DNA of 64,000 bases from contig CAVVGZ010000008.1 in assembly GCA_963747965.1 (NCBI GenBank), positions 248,001-312,000 on the forward strand, written 5' to 3'. Position 1 is the first letter of the stretch. Every line of letters begins with the position of its first letter. This document shows positions 36,795-45,385 of the stretch, piece by piece. The DNA is from CAVVGZ01 sp963747965 (GTDB taxonomy: Bacteria; Chloroflexota; Anaerolineae; Anaerolineales; Anaerolineaceae). Below the pieces are notes generated by a model. That model was not told the DNA's origin. It did no database searches and worked only from the letters and a program-made list of their open reading frames with translations. The translations under genes were made by a program, and so were the position numbers.

Positions 36795-37691
36795 CTATTT
36801 GATAAGAAAAATCAGCGTCACCCCTGCAATCGATAGAATTGTTCCCAGGACAGCGCGCCAGCTGACATATTCTTTATACCCAAATTTGATAATCGGCAGC
36901 AGGATGATAGGCGAGAGTGCCATCAGCGTGGAGGCGATGCCCACATACGTATTTCGGACGGCCACCATGGACAACCACACACCTGTATAAGGTCCGATGA
37001 CTGTTCCAATTGCGGTGTTGCGGAAGGCTGATGGGAAGCGCCGCATGCTCTGAAAGGTCTGCCCTGCACTTCCGGTTAATAGGGCCATCCCCCAGATCGT
37101 GACAAAGCCAACCACTGTCCGGATCGTCACCGTGGAGAGAACAGAGAAATCTCCTGCCATCCCCAGCTTTGCCAGTACCAGGCCGGCAGCCTGGCCTGCA
37201 GCAGCTCCAAATGCGCAGAGGATCCCGAGCGCATAGCTGCGCCGGTTATTTGCCGCCAGGTTTCCCTCTCCGCGTTCCATCACCACAATCGAAATCCCGC
37301 TTATGGTCAGGCCTATCCCGGCAATCACACCCGGGCTCAGGTGCTCTCCCAGGAATATCCAGGCAATCATACTGCTGATCACCGGAACAGTCGCCATGAT
37401 CAGGACCGGGATGCGCACCCCCATTAATACAAACGCCTGGAAAAGCAGGGAATCGCTGATTACCAGGCCGGAAATTCCCGATAAGGCCAGCCAGAACCAG
37501 CGCTCCTTCCCTGCATCAAGTGGAATCAGGCTGCCTTCAAAAATCAGGTGGGTCAGCAGGAACAAAATTAAAGCCAGCATCAACCGGATTCGGTTTACCG
37601 GTAGGGAGCCGACTTTTTTTCCGGCAGCCGTAAAGAAGATCCCGCTGAACGCCCAGCAAAAAGACGTTAACAGGGCAGCAATTTCACCCAT
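36795..37691 (-). CDS. EamA/DMT family transporter
   Basis: A 298-aa protein with ten predicted helices made of two EamA repeats (first repeat LLTSFCWAFSGIFF..., with IFLGEHLSPGVIAGIGLTISG at its end; second repeat ending KEYVSWRAVLGTILSIAGV). The drug/metabolite transporter family exports or imports small metabolites; substrate unknown. It is intact and converges with the LysE pair. The N-terminus MGEIAALLTSFCWAF is typical. Confidence 0.87.
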   Translation of the reverse strand: MGEIAALLTSFCWAFSGIFFTAAGKKVGSLPVNRIRLMLALILFLLTHLIFEGSLIPLDAGKERWFWLALSGISGLVISDSLLFQAFVLMGVRIPVLIMATVPVISSMIAWIFLGEHLSPGVIAGIGLTISGISIVVMERGEGNLAANNRRSYALGILCAFGAAAGQAAGLVLAKLGMAGDFSVLSTVTIRTVVGFVTIWGMALLTGSAGQTFQSMRRFPSAFRNTAIGTVIGPYTGVWLSMVAVRNTYVGIASTLMALSPIILLPIIKFGYKEYVSWRAVLGTILSIAGVTLIFLIK

Positions 37692-37871
37692 GAATTCTCT
37701 CTTGCAGTAAAGGTTGGACAGACATTATAAGTCGGCAAGCATTGAAAATCATAGGATCTTAAACCCCCGTTTGATGTGACGATCCGCGCTGCTTCCCGCT
37801 GGTATGAAAAACAATGGCAGGAGAGCCTTCTAACCAACCTGGGGATAAGTGCAGTCCGCTGGGAATTACTG

Positions 37872-39314
37872 TCAGCTTTCTTTTGATAGCAAATCCCGCA
37901 AAAGCTGGTTGGTCAGGTTTGGATCGGCTTTACCACGTGTCCTGCGCATCACTTGCCCTACAAACCAGCCCAGCAAGGTTTCCTTGCCCGCCCGGTAGGC
38001 AGCCACTTCCTGCGGGTTTTCCGCCAGGATCTCGCTCACAACCCTTCTGATTGAATCGGTATCGCTGACCACACCCAGGCTTTCCTCTTCAACAATCTTC
38101 GCCGGAGCTTTTCCGCTTTCCTGGATTTTTTGCAGTAAAGTCTTTGCCGTGGCGTTATTAATCGTATTGGAATCCACCATTTTCAGGATATCAGCCAGGT
38201 AATTTGCAGTCACCTTCAACAAATCCGCCGTGAGATTTAATTCATTGAGCATGCGCAGGATATCATTCATCATCCAGTTGGAAACTTTTTTGGGGTCTCC
38301 CCCGTAGGCGCTGACCGCCTGTTCGTAGTAATCGGAGAGGGACCGCTCACCGGTTAAGATATCTGCATCGTATACCGGCAGGTGATACGCCTCGCAAAAG
38401 CGCTGCCGCCTTTGCAGGGGCAGTTCGGGCAGCCCAGCCAGGATTTTCTGGTGCCACGCATCACTTACCTGCAGCGGCAGCAAATCCGGCTCGCGGAAAT
38501 AGCGGTAATCTGCTTCAGTTTCCTTGGAACGCATTTTCTTAAGTTTCCCCTTTTCATCATCCCATTCCAGCGTCCAGGATTCAATGCGATGCCCGGCTTC
38601 TACCTCTTTGGTCTGCCGTTCAATTTCTTTCCCGATCGCCTCGCGTACGGCGTCGATTGAATTGACATTCTTGATTTCTGTCTTTGTATTGAGAATAGTT
38701 TCACCCTTTAGGCGGATGGAAACATTTGCGTCGCAGCGCAGGTGTCCTTTCTCCATATCCGCTTCGGATACACCGATCCAGCGTAAAAGCTGCCGCAGGC
38801 GAATGAGGTATTGGGCTGCCTCGTCCCCGCTGCGGATATCTGGTTCTGTTACCATTTCAACCAGCGGCACTCCGCAGCGGTTGTAATCCACCCAGCGTTT
38901 TCCGCCGGCATTTTTTGTCTTGCCGGCATCTTCTTCGATATGCAGCTTATGGATACCAACACGGCGGGAGTACCCTTCTGGCATGGGTACTTCCAGGTAT
39001 CCGCCGACAGCAATGGGCCGGTCATATTGTGAAATCTGGTAGCCCTTTGGCAGGTCGGGATAGAAATAATTCTTGCGGTCGAAGAAGGACTCGGATTGTA
39101 CGTTTGCCCCCATTGCCTCAGCCAATAAAACCGCTTTCTCAACCACCTCTCCATTCAGCACCGGTAACACACCGGGAAGGCCGGTACAAACCGGGCAGAT
39201 GTTGCTGTTGGGGGGTGAATTCCACGAATCGGCACTGCAGGAACAGAAGATTTTAGACGATGTATTGAGTTGAATATGGGTTTCCAGCCCGATGACTGCT
39301 TCGTATTCTGCCAT
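37872..39314 (-). CDS. gatB: Aspartyl/glutamyl-tRNA amidotransferase subunit B
   Basis: The tRNA-binding and kinase subunit of GatCAB, which converts Glu-tRNA(Gln) or Asp-tRNA(Asn) to the amidated forms. Visible signatures are YEAVIGLETHIQLNT, the Cys-zinc set CSCSADSWNSPPNSNICPVC, GLPGVLPVLN, KNYFYPDLPKGYQISQYD, and the C-terminal YqeY-like domain. Length is 480 aa from the ATG at 39314, which has GAGG six bases upstream. gatA and gatC are not in this window. Confidence 0.96.
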   Translation of the reverse strand: MAEYEAVIGLETHIQLNTSSKIFCSCSADSWNSPPNSNICPVCTGLPGVLPVLNGEVVEKAVLLAEAMGANVQSESFFDRKNYFYPDLPKGYQISQYDRPIAVGGYLEVPMPEGYSRRVGIHKLHIEEDAGKTKNAGGKRWVDYNRCGVPLVEMVTEPDIRSGDEAAQYLIRLRQLLRWIGVSEADMEKGHLRCDANVSIRLKGETILNTKTEIKNVNSIDAVREAIGKEIERQTKEVEAGHRIESWTLEWDDEKGKLKKMRSKETEADYRYFREPDLLPLQVSDAWHQKILAGLPELPLQRRQRFCEAYHLPVYDADILTGERSLSDYYEQAVSAYGGDPKKVSNWMMNDILRMLNELNLTADLLKVTANYLADILKMVDSNTINNATAKTLLQKIQESGKAPAKIVEEESLGVVSDTDSIRRVVSEILAENPQEVAAYRAGKETLLGWFVGQVMRRTRGKADPNLTNQLLRDLLSKES

Positions 39315-39540
39315 TTTTACCTCATTCCACTCTGATAAGCTCTGCCCTGAAAGGTCGTCTCGCATAAGGTTTCAGCTTCACCTATTTTACTATGCTTATA
39401 CCAAAGGGGAATCCCTGTCAGGTTGTATTGGGAGAGAAGACTCAAATAAGGCAGGAGATGCATCTCAACCTTCACGGATTTCATCCATATAAATAAGGGT
39501 GACCCGAATACGTTGATATCCAAATTTTTGATCCTCATGA

Positions 39541-39564
39541 TATAATACATTCGTGATGATGAAT
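39541..39564 (+). promoter_or_regulatory. arsR1 -10 box and ArsR-type operator overlapping the start codon
   Basis: TATAAT at 39541-39546, then the inverted repeat ATTC-N8-GAAT at 39549-39564. The GTG start codon (39553) is the first triplet of the N8 spacer, so transcription should begin at or within a base or two of the start codon. A near-identical arrangement precedes the second arsR (44109-44133). No clear -35 box is seen. Confidence 0.65.
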
Positions 39565-39978
39565 ATATCCTCTTCCATATTTACTGAAGAAGAAATTTCT
39601 AGGTTTTTTTCCATCATTGGTCAACCGGTACGGATTCAAATCCTCATGGTGATTGCTGAACAGGAAGCCTGTGTTTGCCATCTGGAAACTGTCCTGGGTA
39701 CGCGCCAGGCAAGTATCTCGCAGCACCTGATGGTATTGCGTAAAGCCGGATTGGTTACCACCCAGCGTGACGGCCGTAATATTTATTACAAGCTTCAGCA
39801 GCCTGAAGTTATTGGTATATTGGAACAAGCTGCCCGCCTCCTGGGAAGCAATCCTGATATGCTGCGGTCTTTGGCGTTCAGGCCAATTCCAAACTGCCCT
39901 TGCCCGCAGTGCAATCCCGGTATGGACCCCAAATTATCCTGTCAGAATGCCAGTGCCGCCAGATCATCATCAATTTAG
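39553..39978 (+). CDS. arsR: ArsR/SmtB family repressor, copy 1
   Basis: A winged-helix metalloregulator of about 141 aa. Helix motif ACVCHLE (Cys 40 and 42) resembles the As(III)-binding CVC site. The recognition helix is RQASISQHLMVLRKAGLV. The C-terminal tail has further cysteines (CPCPQCNPG...LSC), which could complete a thiolate site. The gene is 12 bases before acr3. It starts at GTG 39553 (or ATG at 39556/39559) directly after the -10 box and inside its own operator, so it is probably leaderless and self-repressed. Confidence 0.88.
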   Translation: MMMNISSSIFTEEEISRFFSIIGQPVRIQILMVIAEQEACVCHLETVLGTRQASISQHLMVLRKAGLVTTQRDGRNIYYKLQQPEVIGILEQAARLLGSNPDMLRSLAFRPIPNCPCPQCNPGMDPKLSCQNASAARSSSI

Positions 39979-39990
39979 GAGAGTTTATTT

Positions 39991-41079
39991 ATGGATAATA
40001 CAAGCGTCACCAAACAGCTTTCTTTCTTAGACCGATATCTGACACTTTGGATCTTCCTGGCAATGGCAATAGGAGTAGGGATAGGTTACCTATTCCCCGA
40101 TGCTGTAGAGTCCTTCAATGCAGCCGTCTCAGTTGGTACAACAAACATCCCCATCGCCATTGGTTTAATTCTGATGATGTACCCGCCGCTGGCAAAAGTT
40201 CATTATGATGAACTTGGCAAGGTCTTCCGCAACTGGAAAGTTCTCGGGCTGTCCTTATTACAAAACTGGATTATTGGTCCCATTCTCATGTTCCTGCTTG
40301 CAGTTATTTTTTTACACGACTATCCCGAGTATATGGTCGGGCTGATTATGATCGGCCTGGCACGTTGCATTGCCATGGTCATCGTGTGGAATGAACTGGC
40401 TAAGGGAGATACAGATTATGCAGCCGGTTTGGTAGCGTTTAACAGCATCTTCCAGGTACTCTTCTACAGCGTCTATGCTTATGGCTTCATTACAGTACTG
40501 CCTACCTGGTTTGGGATGCAGGGCGTTGCGGTCCAAATTACCATCAGTGAGATTGCCAAATCGGTGTTTATCTATCTTGGCATCCCATTCATCGCCGGCT
40601 TCATCACCAACATTGTTCTGACACGGGTTAAGGGCAAGGAGTGGTATTACAATATTTTCATACCTAAAATCAGCCCTATAACCCTCATTGCCTTGCTCTT
40701 CACCATCGTGGTGATGTTCTCCCTCAAGGGTAACCTGATTGTCTCCATCCCGATGGATGTGGTCCGCATTGCTATCCCGCTGGTGATCTATTTTGTAACC
40801 ATGTTCCTGGTCAGTTTTATGATGGGAAAAGCAGTGGGGGCGGATTACAAGCAGACCACCACGCTTTCTTTCACAGCCGCTTCCAACAACTTCGAACTCG
40901 CCATCGCAGTGACGGTGGCGGTTTTTGGAATTAACTCTGGCCAGGCATTTGCCGCAGTGATCGGCCCGCTGGTGGAGGTGCCGGTGATGATCGGCCTGGT
41001 CAGCGTGGCTTTCTGGCTGCAGAAACGGCTGTATAAAGATCAGGTCACCGCTGGAAAAGCAAGCCCGGATCTTTGTTAG
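39991..41079 (+). CDS. acr3: Arsenite efflux transporter Acr3
   Basis: A ten-helix BART-superfamily permease that extrudes arsenite. The family signature with the essential cysteine, [18 protein letters not shown] (Cys126), is visible, as is [14 protein letters not shown] near the C-terminus. At 362 aa it is full length. The ATG has AGGAG eight bases upstream. Together with arsR1 it forms a minimal arsenite-resistance unit. Confidence 0.95.
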   Translation: MDNTSVTKQLSFLDRYLTLWIFLAMAIGVGIGYLFPDAVESFNAAVSVGTTNIPIAIGLILMMYPPLAKVHYDELGKVFRNWKVLGLSLLQNWIIGPILMFLLAVIFLHDYPEYMVGLIMIGLARCIAMVIVWNELAKGDTDYAAGLVAFNSIFQVLFYSVYAYGFITVLPTWFGMQGVAVQITISEIAKSVFIYLGIPFIAGFITNIVLTRVKGKEWYYNIFIPKISPITLIALLFTIVVMFSLKGNLIVSIPMDVVRIAIPLVIYFVTMFLVSFMMGKAVGADYKQTTTLSFTAASNNFELAIAVTVAVFGINSGQAFAAVIGPLVEVPVMIGLVSVAFWLQKRLYKDQVTAGKASPDLC

Positions 41080-41091
41080 GATCTTTCGAAT

Positions 41092-41121
41092 CAGGGCTGC
41101 CATAATTTCCGGGCAGCCCTG
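41092..41121 (+). terminator. Hairpin after acr3
   Basis: A perfect 10-base stem (41092-41101 with 41112-41121) with a 10-base loop, directly after the acr3 stop. It is followed only by CCTTTAATA, so it is a weak terminator or mRNA stabiliser. Confidence 0.5.
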
Positions 41122-41299
41122 CCTTTAATACCCCCTTATGAGCAAAAACAGATCCATAACCATCCAGCTGGACAACCAGGGACACCGCCATGCCGCGCAT
41201 ACCCTTTCATCATCTCCGTGTTGGATATGCTACCAACCTGGCCAAATAATTCCGTTACGGGAACGATTTCAACCAAATATATCTCAAATGGAAACAGAT

Positions 41300-41754
41300 C
41301 TACGGGACAATTTCAATCTGGGGTTCAATAAGTATCTCGGATTTGACCGAGTTGGCTACCAGGCTGTACTTTTGCGCTGCCTTGAGCGCTCGCATGGTAC
41401 GTGCCCGGACCAATTCTGGCTTTTCATCGCCGGCTGCAATCCGGATCACCGGCCAGAAACGCAGGTGGGTGAAGATCTCAGTCCTGTCCAGCTCAATCAG
41501 TTTGGTGCCTTCCGTTTTGCACTCGTAGGAGAGCAGCTTGAGCTTGAACCGTTCCGCTGCCCAGATGAACATCATCATGATGCAGGTGTTGGCAGCAGCC
41601 ATAAAAGCATCTTCAGGGGTCAATACACCCGCATGCCCCTGCGCATCCGGCGGGGCAGAAAAATCCATTTCAGGGCCATTGCCCATGACAATATGACCCC
41701 AATGTCGCCCCCTTCCAGCTAACATTCGTTTGTATAGGCTGCTGTCTGGCTCAT
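41300..41754 (-). CDS. OsmC family protein, frameshifted near its start
   Basis: An OsmC/Ohr-fold thiol peroxidase-like protein: GRHWGHIVMGNGPEMDFSAPPDAQGHAGVLTPEDAFMAAANTC holds the conserved Cys region, and YECKTEGT follows. The body is open from 41725 to 41300. A much better start is the ATG at 41754 (MSQTAAYTNE), with GGAGG seven bases upstream, but it is in the frame of the preceding gene. A one-base indel near 41715-41725 would join them. Members reduce organic peroxides through a Cys pair; the second Cys position is not obvious here. It is the last gene of the arsR2 operon. Confidence 0.7.
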
Positions 41755-42480
41755 GCCCTTACCTCCTGTTCGGTGTAAGTAACCGGCATATGCTTCCATA
41801 ACCACCGCTTTGACATCTGCTTCTATTTCAGGATTGATCTCATTGTAAATTTTGACCATCGCCATCATTTCGTCTGCCACGTCGTTACCCGGGATTCTTC
41901 CTTGTTGGAAGAGGTTTTGGAAGATCAAAGGTAAAGCCACCAGGGACATTTCTTGCCCATTAACCTGCACTTTTTGAATGGGGATACCCGAACCGCACGA
42001 GCAGGTGGCAGACCCTTCTTCCTGCGCTGGCGCCTGCGGACCATCAAACCTGCCTTCCCGCCGGCTCCAGGCTTTACCAAGCAGCTCGTCAACTTTGTTG
42101 GCTGCCAGTTCAGCTGTGCGTTCCACCGCCTGCATCCCGGCGGCATTCAGTTTACGCCGTCCAACGGGTTGCTCCAGGCCATGCTGGGTGACTAACTCAC
42201 TTACCACAATGCCAACTGCCGGCCGGTTCGAATACTGTTCCGTTCCGCGGTAAGCGCATCGTTTCTCGCAGCCGTCGATGGCAATCGTCGGGTAGAACTT
42301 CGCAAACGCCCGGTCTCCTTCACCGCCAGCCAGGAAGAGCGGCAGGCAAATGGTGACCGTATCGCTGGGCCGCAGCTGCTCCAGCACCCGTAATGCCGCC
42401 AGGCGGGTAACCGTTCCTTCGGGGAGCTCCTCCCCTGAACAGGCAATGATGCCGATTTTTTTTTGTTGCAGTTCAGGCAT
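41719..42480 (-). CDS. DGC-domain putative zinc-binding protein with C-terminal extension
   Basis: A protein of about 250 aa. The N-terminal half has the DGC family pattern: IGIIACSGEELPEGTVTRLA and the DGCEKRC motif. A linker with CSCGSG leads to a C-terminal helical domain (VNGQEMSLVALPLIF... to VKIYNEINPE). The ATG at 42480 has GGAG upstream and overlaps the preceding gene. No stop separates it from the OsmC start codon at 41754, so the true C-terminus is unclear: an indel may hide the stop, or the genes may be fused. DGC proteins are presumed to bind zinc through cysteines; the biochemical role is unknown. Confidence 0.65.
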   Translation of the reverse strand: MPELQQKKIGIIACSGEELPEGTVTRLAALRVLEQLRPSDTVTICLPLFLAGGEGDRAFAKFYPTIAIDGCEKRCAYRGTEQYSNRPAVGIVVSELVTQHGLEQPVGRRKLNAAGMQAVERTAELAANKVDELLGKAWSRREGRFDGPQAPAQEEGSATCSCGSGIPIQKVQVNGQEMSLVALPLIFQNLFQQGRIPGNDVADEMMAMVKIYNEINPEIEADVKAVVMEAYAGYLHRTGGKGMSQTAAYTNEC

Positions 42481-42901
42481 GGGAATCTCCTTCCTTGGAA
42501 TTCGATAATTCATCCACCACAGCATCAATTTCTTTGGCTAAAGCATCTGCCAGCTTTTCTCCCCCTTCGTTTAGCTCCGCAATCCCCTGCGGTTTGAAAT
42601 CACGGTAACGGCGAAAAACATCCAGGACAGCAAATTCCCGTGCTGCCTGCCCGCCGCTTTGCCGGACCATTTTCGCGGCACAGCCCAGTTTGCAGCCGTC
42701 AATCGTGACAGCCTGGCTTTCGGCCAGGATTTTTCGGGATGCTTCATCACCCATGACCAGCAAGGCCAATGGGATAAGTTGGGTCTGATCTGGCCGGTCT
42801 TCATCCGTAACCTGGTAGGCAGCCACCCGGGTAACGGTCCCGTACGATTTACCGATGCCGCTGCATGGTACAATGACAATTTTCTGTATGGATTTGATCA
42901 T
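42473..42901 (-). CDS. DGC-domain putative zinc-binding protein
   Basis: A 142-aa paralogue of the N-terminal half of the following gene: KIVIVPCSGIGKSYGTVTRVA at the start and the DGCKLGCA motif near residue 70. Conserved cysteines suggest metal or sulfur chemistry. It overlaps the GcvH-like gene by four bases and the next DGC gene by eight, so the three are translationally coupled. Function is not established. Confidence 0.75.
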   Translation of the reverse strand: MIKSIQKIVIVPCSGIGKSYGTVTRVAAYQVTDEDRPDQTQLIPLALLVMGDEASRKILAESQAVTIDGCKLGCAAKMVRQSGGQAAREFAVLDVFRRYRDFKPQGIAELNEGGEKLADALAKEIDAVVDELSNSKEGDSHA

Positions 42902-43347
42902 ATATTTTTGACCTCATCTTCCGCTTCTCGTTTCATCAGTTCGAAGTAAGCCGTTGCATCCAATAAACGGGATTGGTCGGCCTCCCATTCGTTCAATTCC
43001 ACCTCGCATATCCAGCCTTCGCCAAAAGGATCCTGGTTGATCACTTCCGGGGTATTTTCGAGAGCCGGGTTCACAAGTACAACCTTACCGGTAACGGGCG
43101 AAGATAAGTCGATATTCACCTTGATGGTTTCAATCGTAGAAAACTCACCATTAAATGACACGAGGCTTCCTTCCGGTTTTACCTCCACGAAGGCGATATC
43201 CCCGCTGCGCTGTTGAAGGAAATCCGAGAGACCGAGTCGCCCCCGGTTTCCCGCCACCCGTACCCAAACCCCTTCACTATTAAAGAAACAGGTCGGATCC
43301 ACGCGAAAGGTAAATTTATCTACTTTTGTTTCTAAAAAAGGGATCAT
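42898..43347 (-). CDS. GcvH-like lipoyl-carrier protein
   Basis: A 149-aa lipoyl-domain protein resembling glycine cleavage H protein. The lipoylation site fits ETIKVN (Lys76), flanked by FNGEFSTIE and SSPVTGKVV, with the typical NPALENTPEVINQDPFGEGWICEVE second hairpin. No gcvT, gcvP or lipoate genes are nearby, so it probably acts outside glycine cleavage, as lipoate-binding proteins in sulfur metabolism do. The ATG at 43347 has GGAG six bases upstream. It belongs to the arsR2 operon. Confidence 0.8.
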   Translation of the reverse strand: MIPFLETKVDKFTFRVDPTCFFNSEGVWVRVAGNRGRLGLSDFLQQRSGDIAFVEVKPEGSLVSFNGEFSTIETIKVNIDLSSPVTGKVVLVNPALENTPEVINQDPFGEGWICEVELNEWEADQSRLLDATAYFELMKREAEDEVKNI

Positions 43348-43399
43348 GTTATTCTCCTCTTCTTTCATATTCAAAGTTTTGAATAGCATTAAGGCACAA

Positions 43400-43433
43400 T
43401 TAAGGGCGGATATAAAAAATAATCCGCCCTTAA
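43400..43433 (-). promoter_or_regulatory. Intra-operon hairpin between the thioredoxin-like and GcvH-like genes
   Basis: A perfect 12-base stem (43400-43411 with 43422-43433) and 10-base A/T loop, five bases after the thioredoxin-like gene. It lacks a proper T-run on the minus strand, so partial termination or mRNA processing/stability is more likely than full termination. Confidence 0.5.
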
Positions 43434-43437
43434 TAAA

Positions 43438-43674
43438 TTACGCAGTCAGCCAGCCGGTAATTTCTTTTTCGCTGGGAATCCGTCCAGCGGAAACCAGTTT
43501 ATCGTTAATGACCAGTCCGGGGGTCGAAAGAATCGGCCACATCATGATCTCTGCATGATCTGTCACTTTTTCAATTTCAGCATCAATTCCGAGGATTTCA
43601 ACAGCTTTCCGGGCATTTATTTCCACCTGTTTACAGTTATTACAACCTGATCCAAGTACTTTAATATTCACCAT
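43438..43674 (-). CDS. Small thioredoxin-like redox protein (TM0996/MTH895 family)
   Basis: A 78-aa glutaredoxin/thioredoxin-fold protein with an N-terminal CNNC redox pair (Cys 11 and 14 in [11 protein letters not shown]) and the cis-Pro segment STPGLVIND. The family is common in anaerobes and often sits with ArsR regulators and permeases. The ATG at 43674 has GGAG six bases upstream. A near-match to the ArsR operator lies 18 bases before the start. Confidence 0.87.
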   Translation of the reverse strand: MVNIKVLGSGCNNCKQVEINARKAVEILGIDAEIEKVTDHAEIMMWPILSTPGLVINDKLVSAGRIPSEKEITGWLTA

Positions 43675-43691
43675 GTCATTCTCCTTCAATA

Positions 43692-43711
43692 ATATTCAAT
43701 AGATTGCATAT
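43692..43711 (-). promoter_or_regulatory. Degenerate ArsR operator before the thioredoxin-like gene
   Basis: ATATTC-N8-GCATAT on the plus strand, one base away from the ATATTC-N8-GAATAT repeat before arsR2. It sits between arsR2 and the thioredoxin-like gene, suggesting a second regulated promoter within the operon. Confidence 0.45.
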
Positions 43712-43730
43712 AAAGCGCACAAAAAAAGGG

Positions 43731-44120
43731 TTATTTCGAACCCGCAGCAGCCTGAGCGCTGCATTTTGGACAGGTGCACAGCACTTCAGGTTTCATCACT
43801 TCAGGGACTTCCTGCCCGGTAATTTGCCGCATCGTATTAAGCACATCGTAGATACGTTCATCGGCGGCCCGGTAGAAAATATTCCAGCCATCTCGCCGGT
43901 CCTGGATTAATCCGGCTTCGCGCAGGACGGAAAGCTGCTGCGAGATATAAGCCTGGCGCAGCCCCAGGTGGGCCTCCATGTGACAAACACAGTGTTCTCC
44001 ATTTTGCAAAATATTCAGGATAGCGATGCGGGCTGGATGGGCGAGCACCTTAAATGTTTGGGCTTGTGAATCCAGTGGACTCACACCTGGTTTTGATTCC
44101 ACAATAATATTCGAGTTCAT
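43731..44120 (-). CDS. arsR: ArsR/SmtB family repressor, copy 2
   Basis: About 129 aa from the ATG at 44120. The CVCHME motif (Cys 44 and 46) is an As(III)/thiol-sensing type site, with recognition helix RQAYISQQLSVLREAGLI. The tail LCTCPKCSAQ adds a CxCxxC cluster. The frame is open to 44162, but the ATG at 44120 falls just seven bases after its -10 box, which makes the mRNA leaderless. It heads the thioredoxin-GcvH-DGC-DGC-OsmC operon and shares an operator type with arsR1. Confidence 0.87.
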   Translation of the reverse strand: MNSNIIVESKPGVSPLDSQAQTFKVLAHPARIAILNILQNGEHCVCHMEAHLGLRQAYISQQLSVLREAGLIQDRRDGWNIFYRAADERIYDVLNTMRQITGQEVPEVMKPEVLCTCPKCSAQAAAGSK

Positions 44121-44155
44121 GAATATGATTATATCATGCACACCTGGTTTGTCAG
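44109..44155 (-). promoter_or_regulatory. arsR2 promoter and operator
   Basis: On the minus strand: CTGACA (44155-44150), a 16-base spacer, TATAAT (44133-44128), then ATATTC-N8-GAATAT (44126-44107) whose spacer begins with the ATG start codon (44120). The -10/operator block resembles that at 39541-39564 almost base for base. Confidence 0.7.
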
Positions 44156-44396
44156 CAGTCAAATGTCATAAAAAACCTTGGTCGTAATCAAGAATGAAAA
44201 AATTAATAAACAAGGTTTATTTTGAAATAATTTAACCGAATCCAGGCACAAAATAGTTCGGTTCCAATTGAGACCACGCCAGCAGTCTGGGTAATCCTGA
44301 CGCATAGGATGCCTCCATAAGGAGAGACTCCGATGCGTCATATTTATCGCAAAATCCAATTTTTTATGGGTGGATTCAAAATTAGGACAACCCAAT
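44156..44396. other. Intergenic region without a recognised gene
   Basis: The space between the arsR2 promoter and the terminator of the membrane-protein gene. The open frame at 44159-44395 on the minus strand has no protein-like features and no ribosome site. I see nothing else assignable here. Confidence 0.4.
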
Positions 44397-44434
44397 AAAA
44401 AAACTGCAGCACGGTTTTAAAGAAATGCTGCAGT
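44397..44434 (-). terminator. Terminator of the HAO-like cytochrome operon
   Basis: AACTGCAGCA (44401-44410) pairs perfectly with 44425-44434, loop 14 bases. On the minus strand the stem runs into seven T. It lies 40 bases after the stop of the membrane-protein gene. Confidence 0.8.
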
Positions 44435-44473
44435 TGCATTAATCGTTGGAATTTACCAGAACCTTAATAAAAA

Positions 44474-45381
44474 TTATTCCCTGGACATCTTCTCCGGATT
44501 CAACAGCGCTATTAATCCAATTGCCCCAATATCTGCAAACAGCATGGGAGCCATAAAAGGCGCTCCTTGAATCATCCTCTCCAGGACCAATTCTCCCCGG
44601 CTGGTCAAATCAAATTGTATATGCAGGTATAAACCCATAACCCCGGTTAATATCATCAATACCATTGCACAAAAATAGGTGATTAAATCCGCCCGGGTCG
44701 GATTTTCATATAACCCCAAAACAAACGCTACCGTGGCAGCAAATATTCCTACGATCGTCGGCACCCATAGCCAGGCGTTGGAAAAATCTGTCCGTGAATG
44801 GTCCAGGACACTGCTGATTACGGTTGACAAGCAGCCGATGCTGGTCAAAAAAAAGAACGCCCGCGTTTTGCTGAAAGGCATTTGTATCGTTTTCCCGCCC
44901 ATTAAGCACCAGTTTTCCGCTGTCAGCTGGTTCTTCTGTCCATACCGTGCTGACTCCGATCCACCCGATTAAAACGTAAACCAGCGGTGCAAGGATGGGA
45001 GGTGCCCAGATAAACAGCGGGACAGATGCCTGCTGTCCCGCCGGGGCAAACGGTAAAATTGCTCGAACCAGGTGGAAATAAGCCCCCAACAAACCAACCA
45101 CCATGCTGGCGATGAAAACCAGGTTCGCCAGGATTACTGCCAGGCCCCGCTTACGGAAGGATAGGATTCCCGCCAGGAGCAGCACCAACCCGGCAGCCGG
45201 GCTGAAGAGGATGGGAATCCATTCATTTGGAACAATCGTCCCGCTGACCACATGTGCCGAGGTATGTTTCAACACTCAACAGCAGGAAGTTTAAAGACAG
45301 CATGAGCATCATCACCTGGTCACGGGAAAACGGGACGGGGATCTTTCGGATCCCCGGAAATATGGCGGCTAAATGGTACAT
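44474..45381 (-). CDS. Polytopic membrane partner of the octaheme cytochrome, twice frameshifted
   Basis: About 300 aa spread over three frames: MYHLAAIFPGIRKIPVPFSRDQVMM...LSVETYL (start ATG 45381), then HVVSGTIVPNEWIPILFSP...GWIGVSTVW, then GKTIQMPFSKTRAFFFLTSIG to 44474. The joins need one-base corrections near 45250 and 44905. The protein has seven or eight hydrophobic helices. I do not recognise the family. It starts four bases after the stop of the octaheme cytochrome, so it probably anchors or exchanges electrons with it, for example as a quinone-side membrane subunit. Confidence 0.6.
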
Positions 45382-45385
45382 GGGA

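Noticed and set aside
40312..41103. Long minus-strand frame opposite acr3
   Set aside because: His/Asp-rich composition is the reverse reading of hydrophobic acr3 codons.
41138..41722. Plus-strand open frame opposite the OsmC gene
   Set aside because: It is the antisense shadow of a recognisable OsmC domain and has no protein family of its own.
42898..43347. Glycine cleavage system
   Set aside because: Only a GcvH-like protein is present; there is no gcvT, gcvP or lpd nearby, and the neighbours are redox and DGC proteins.
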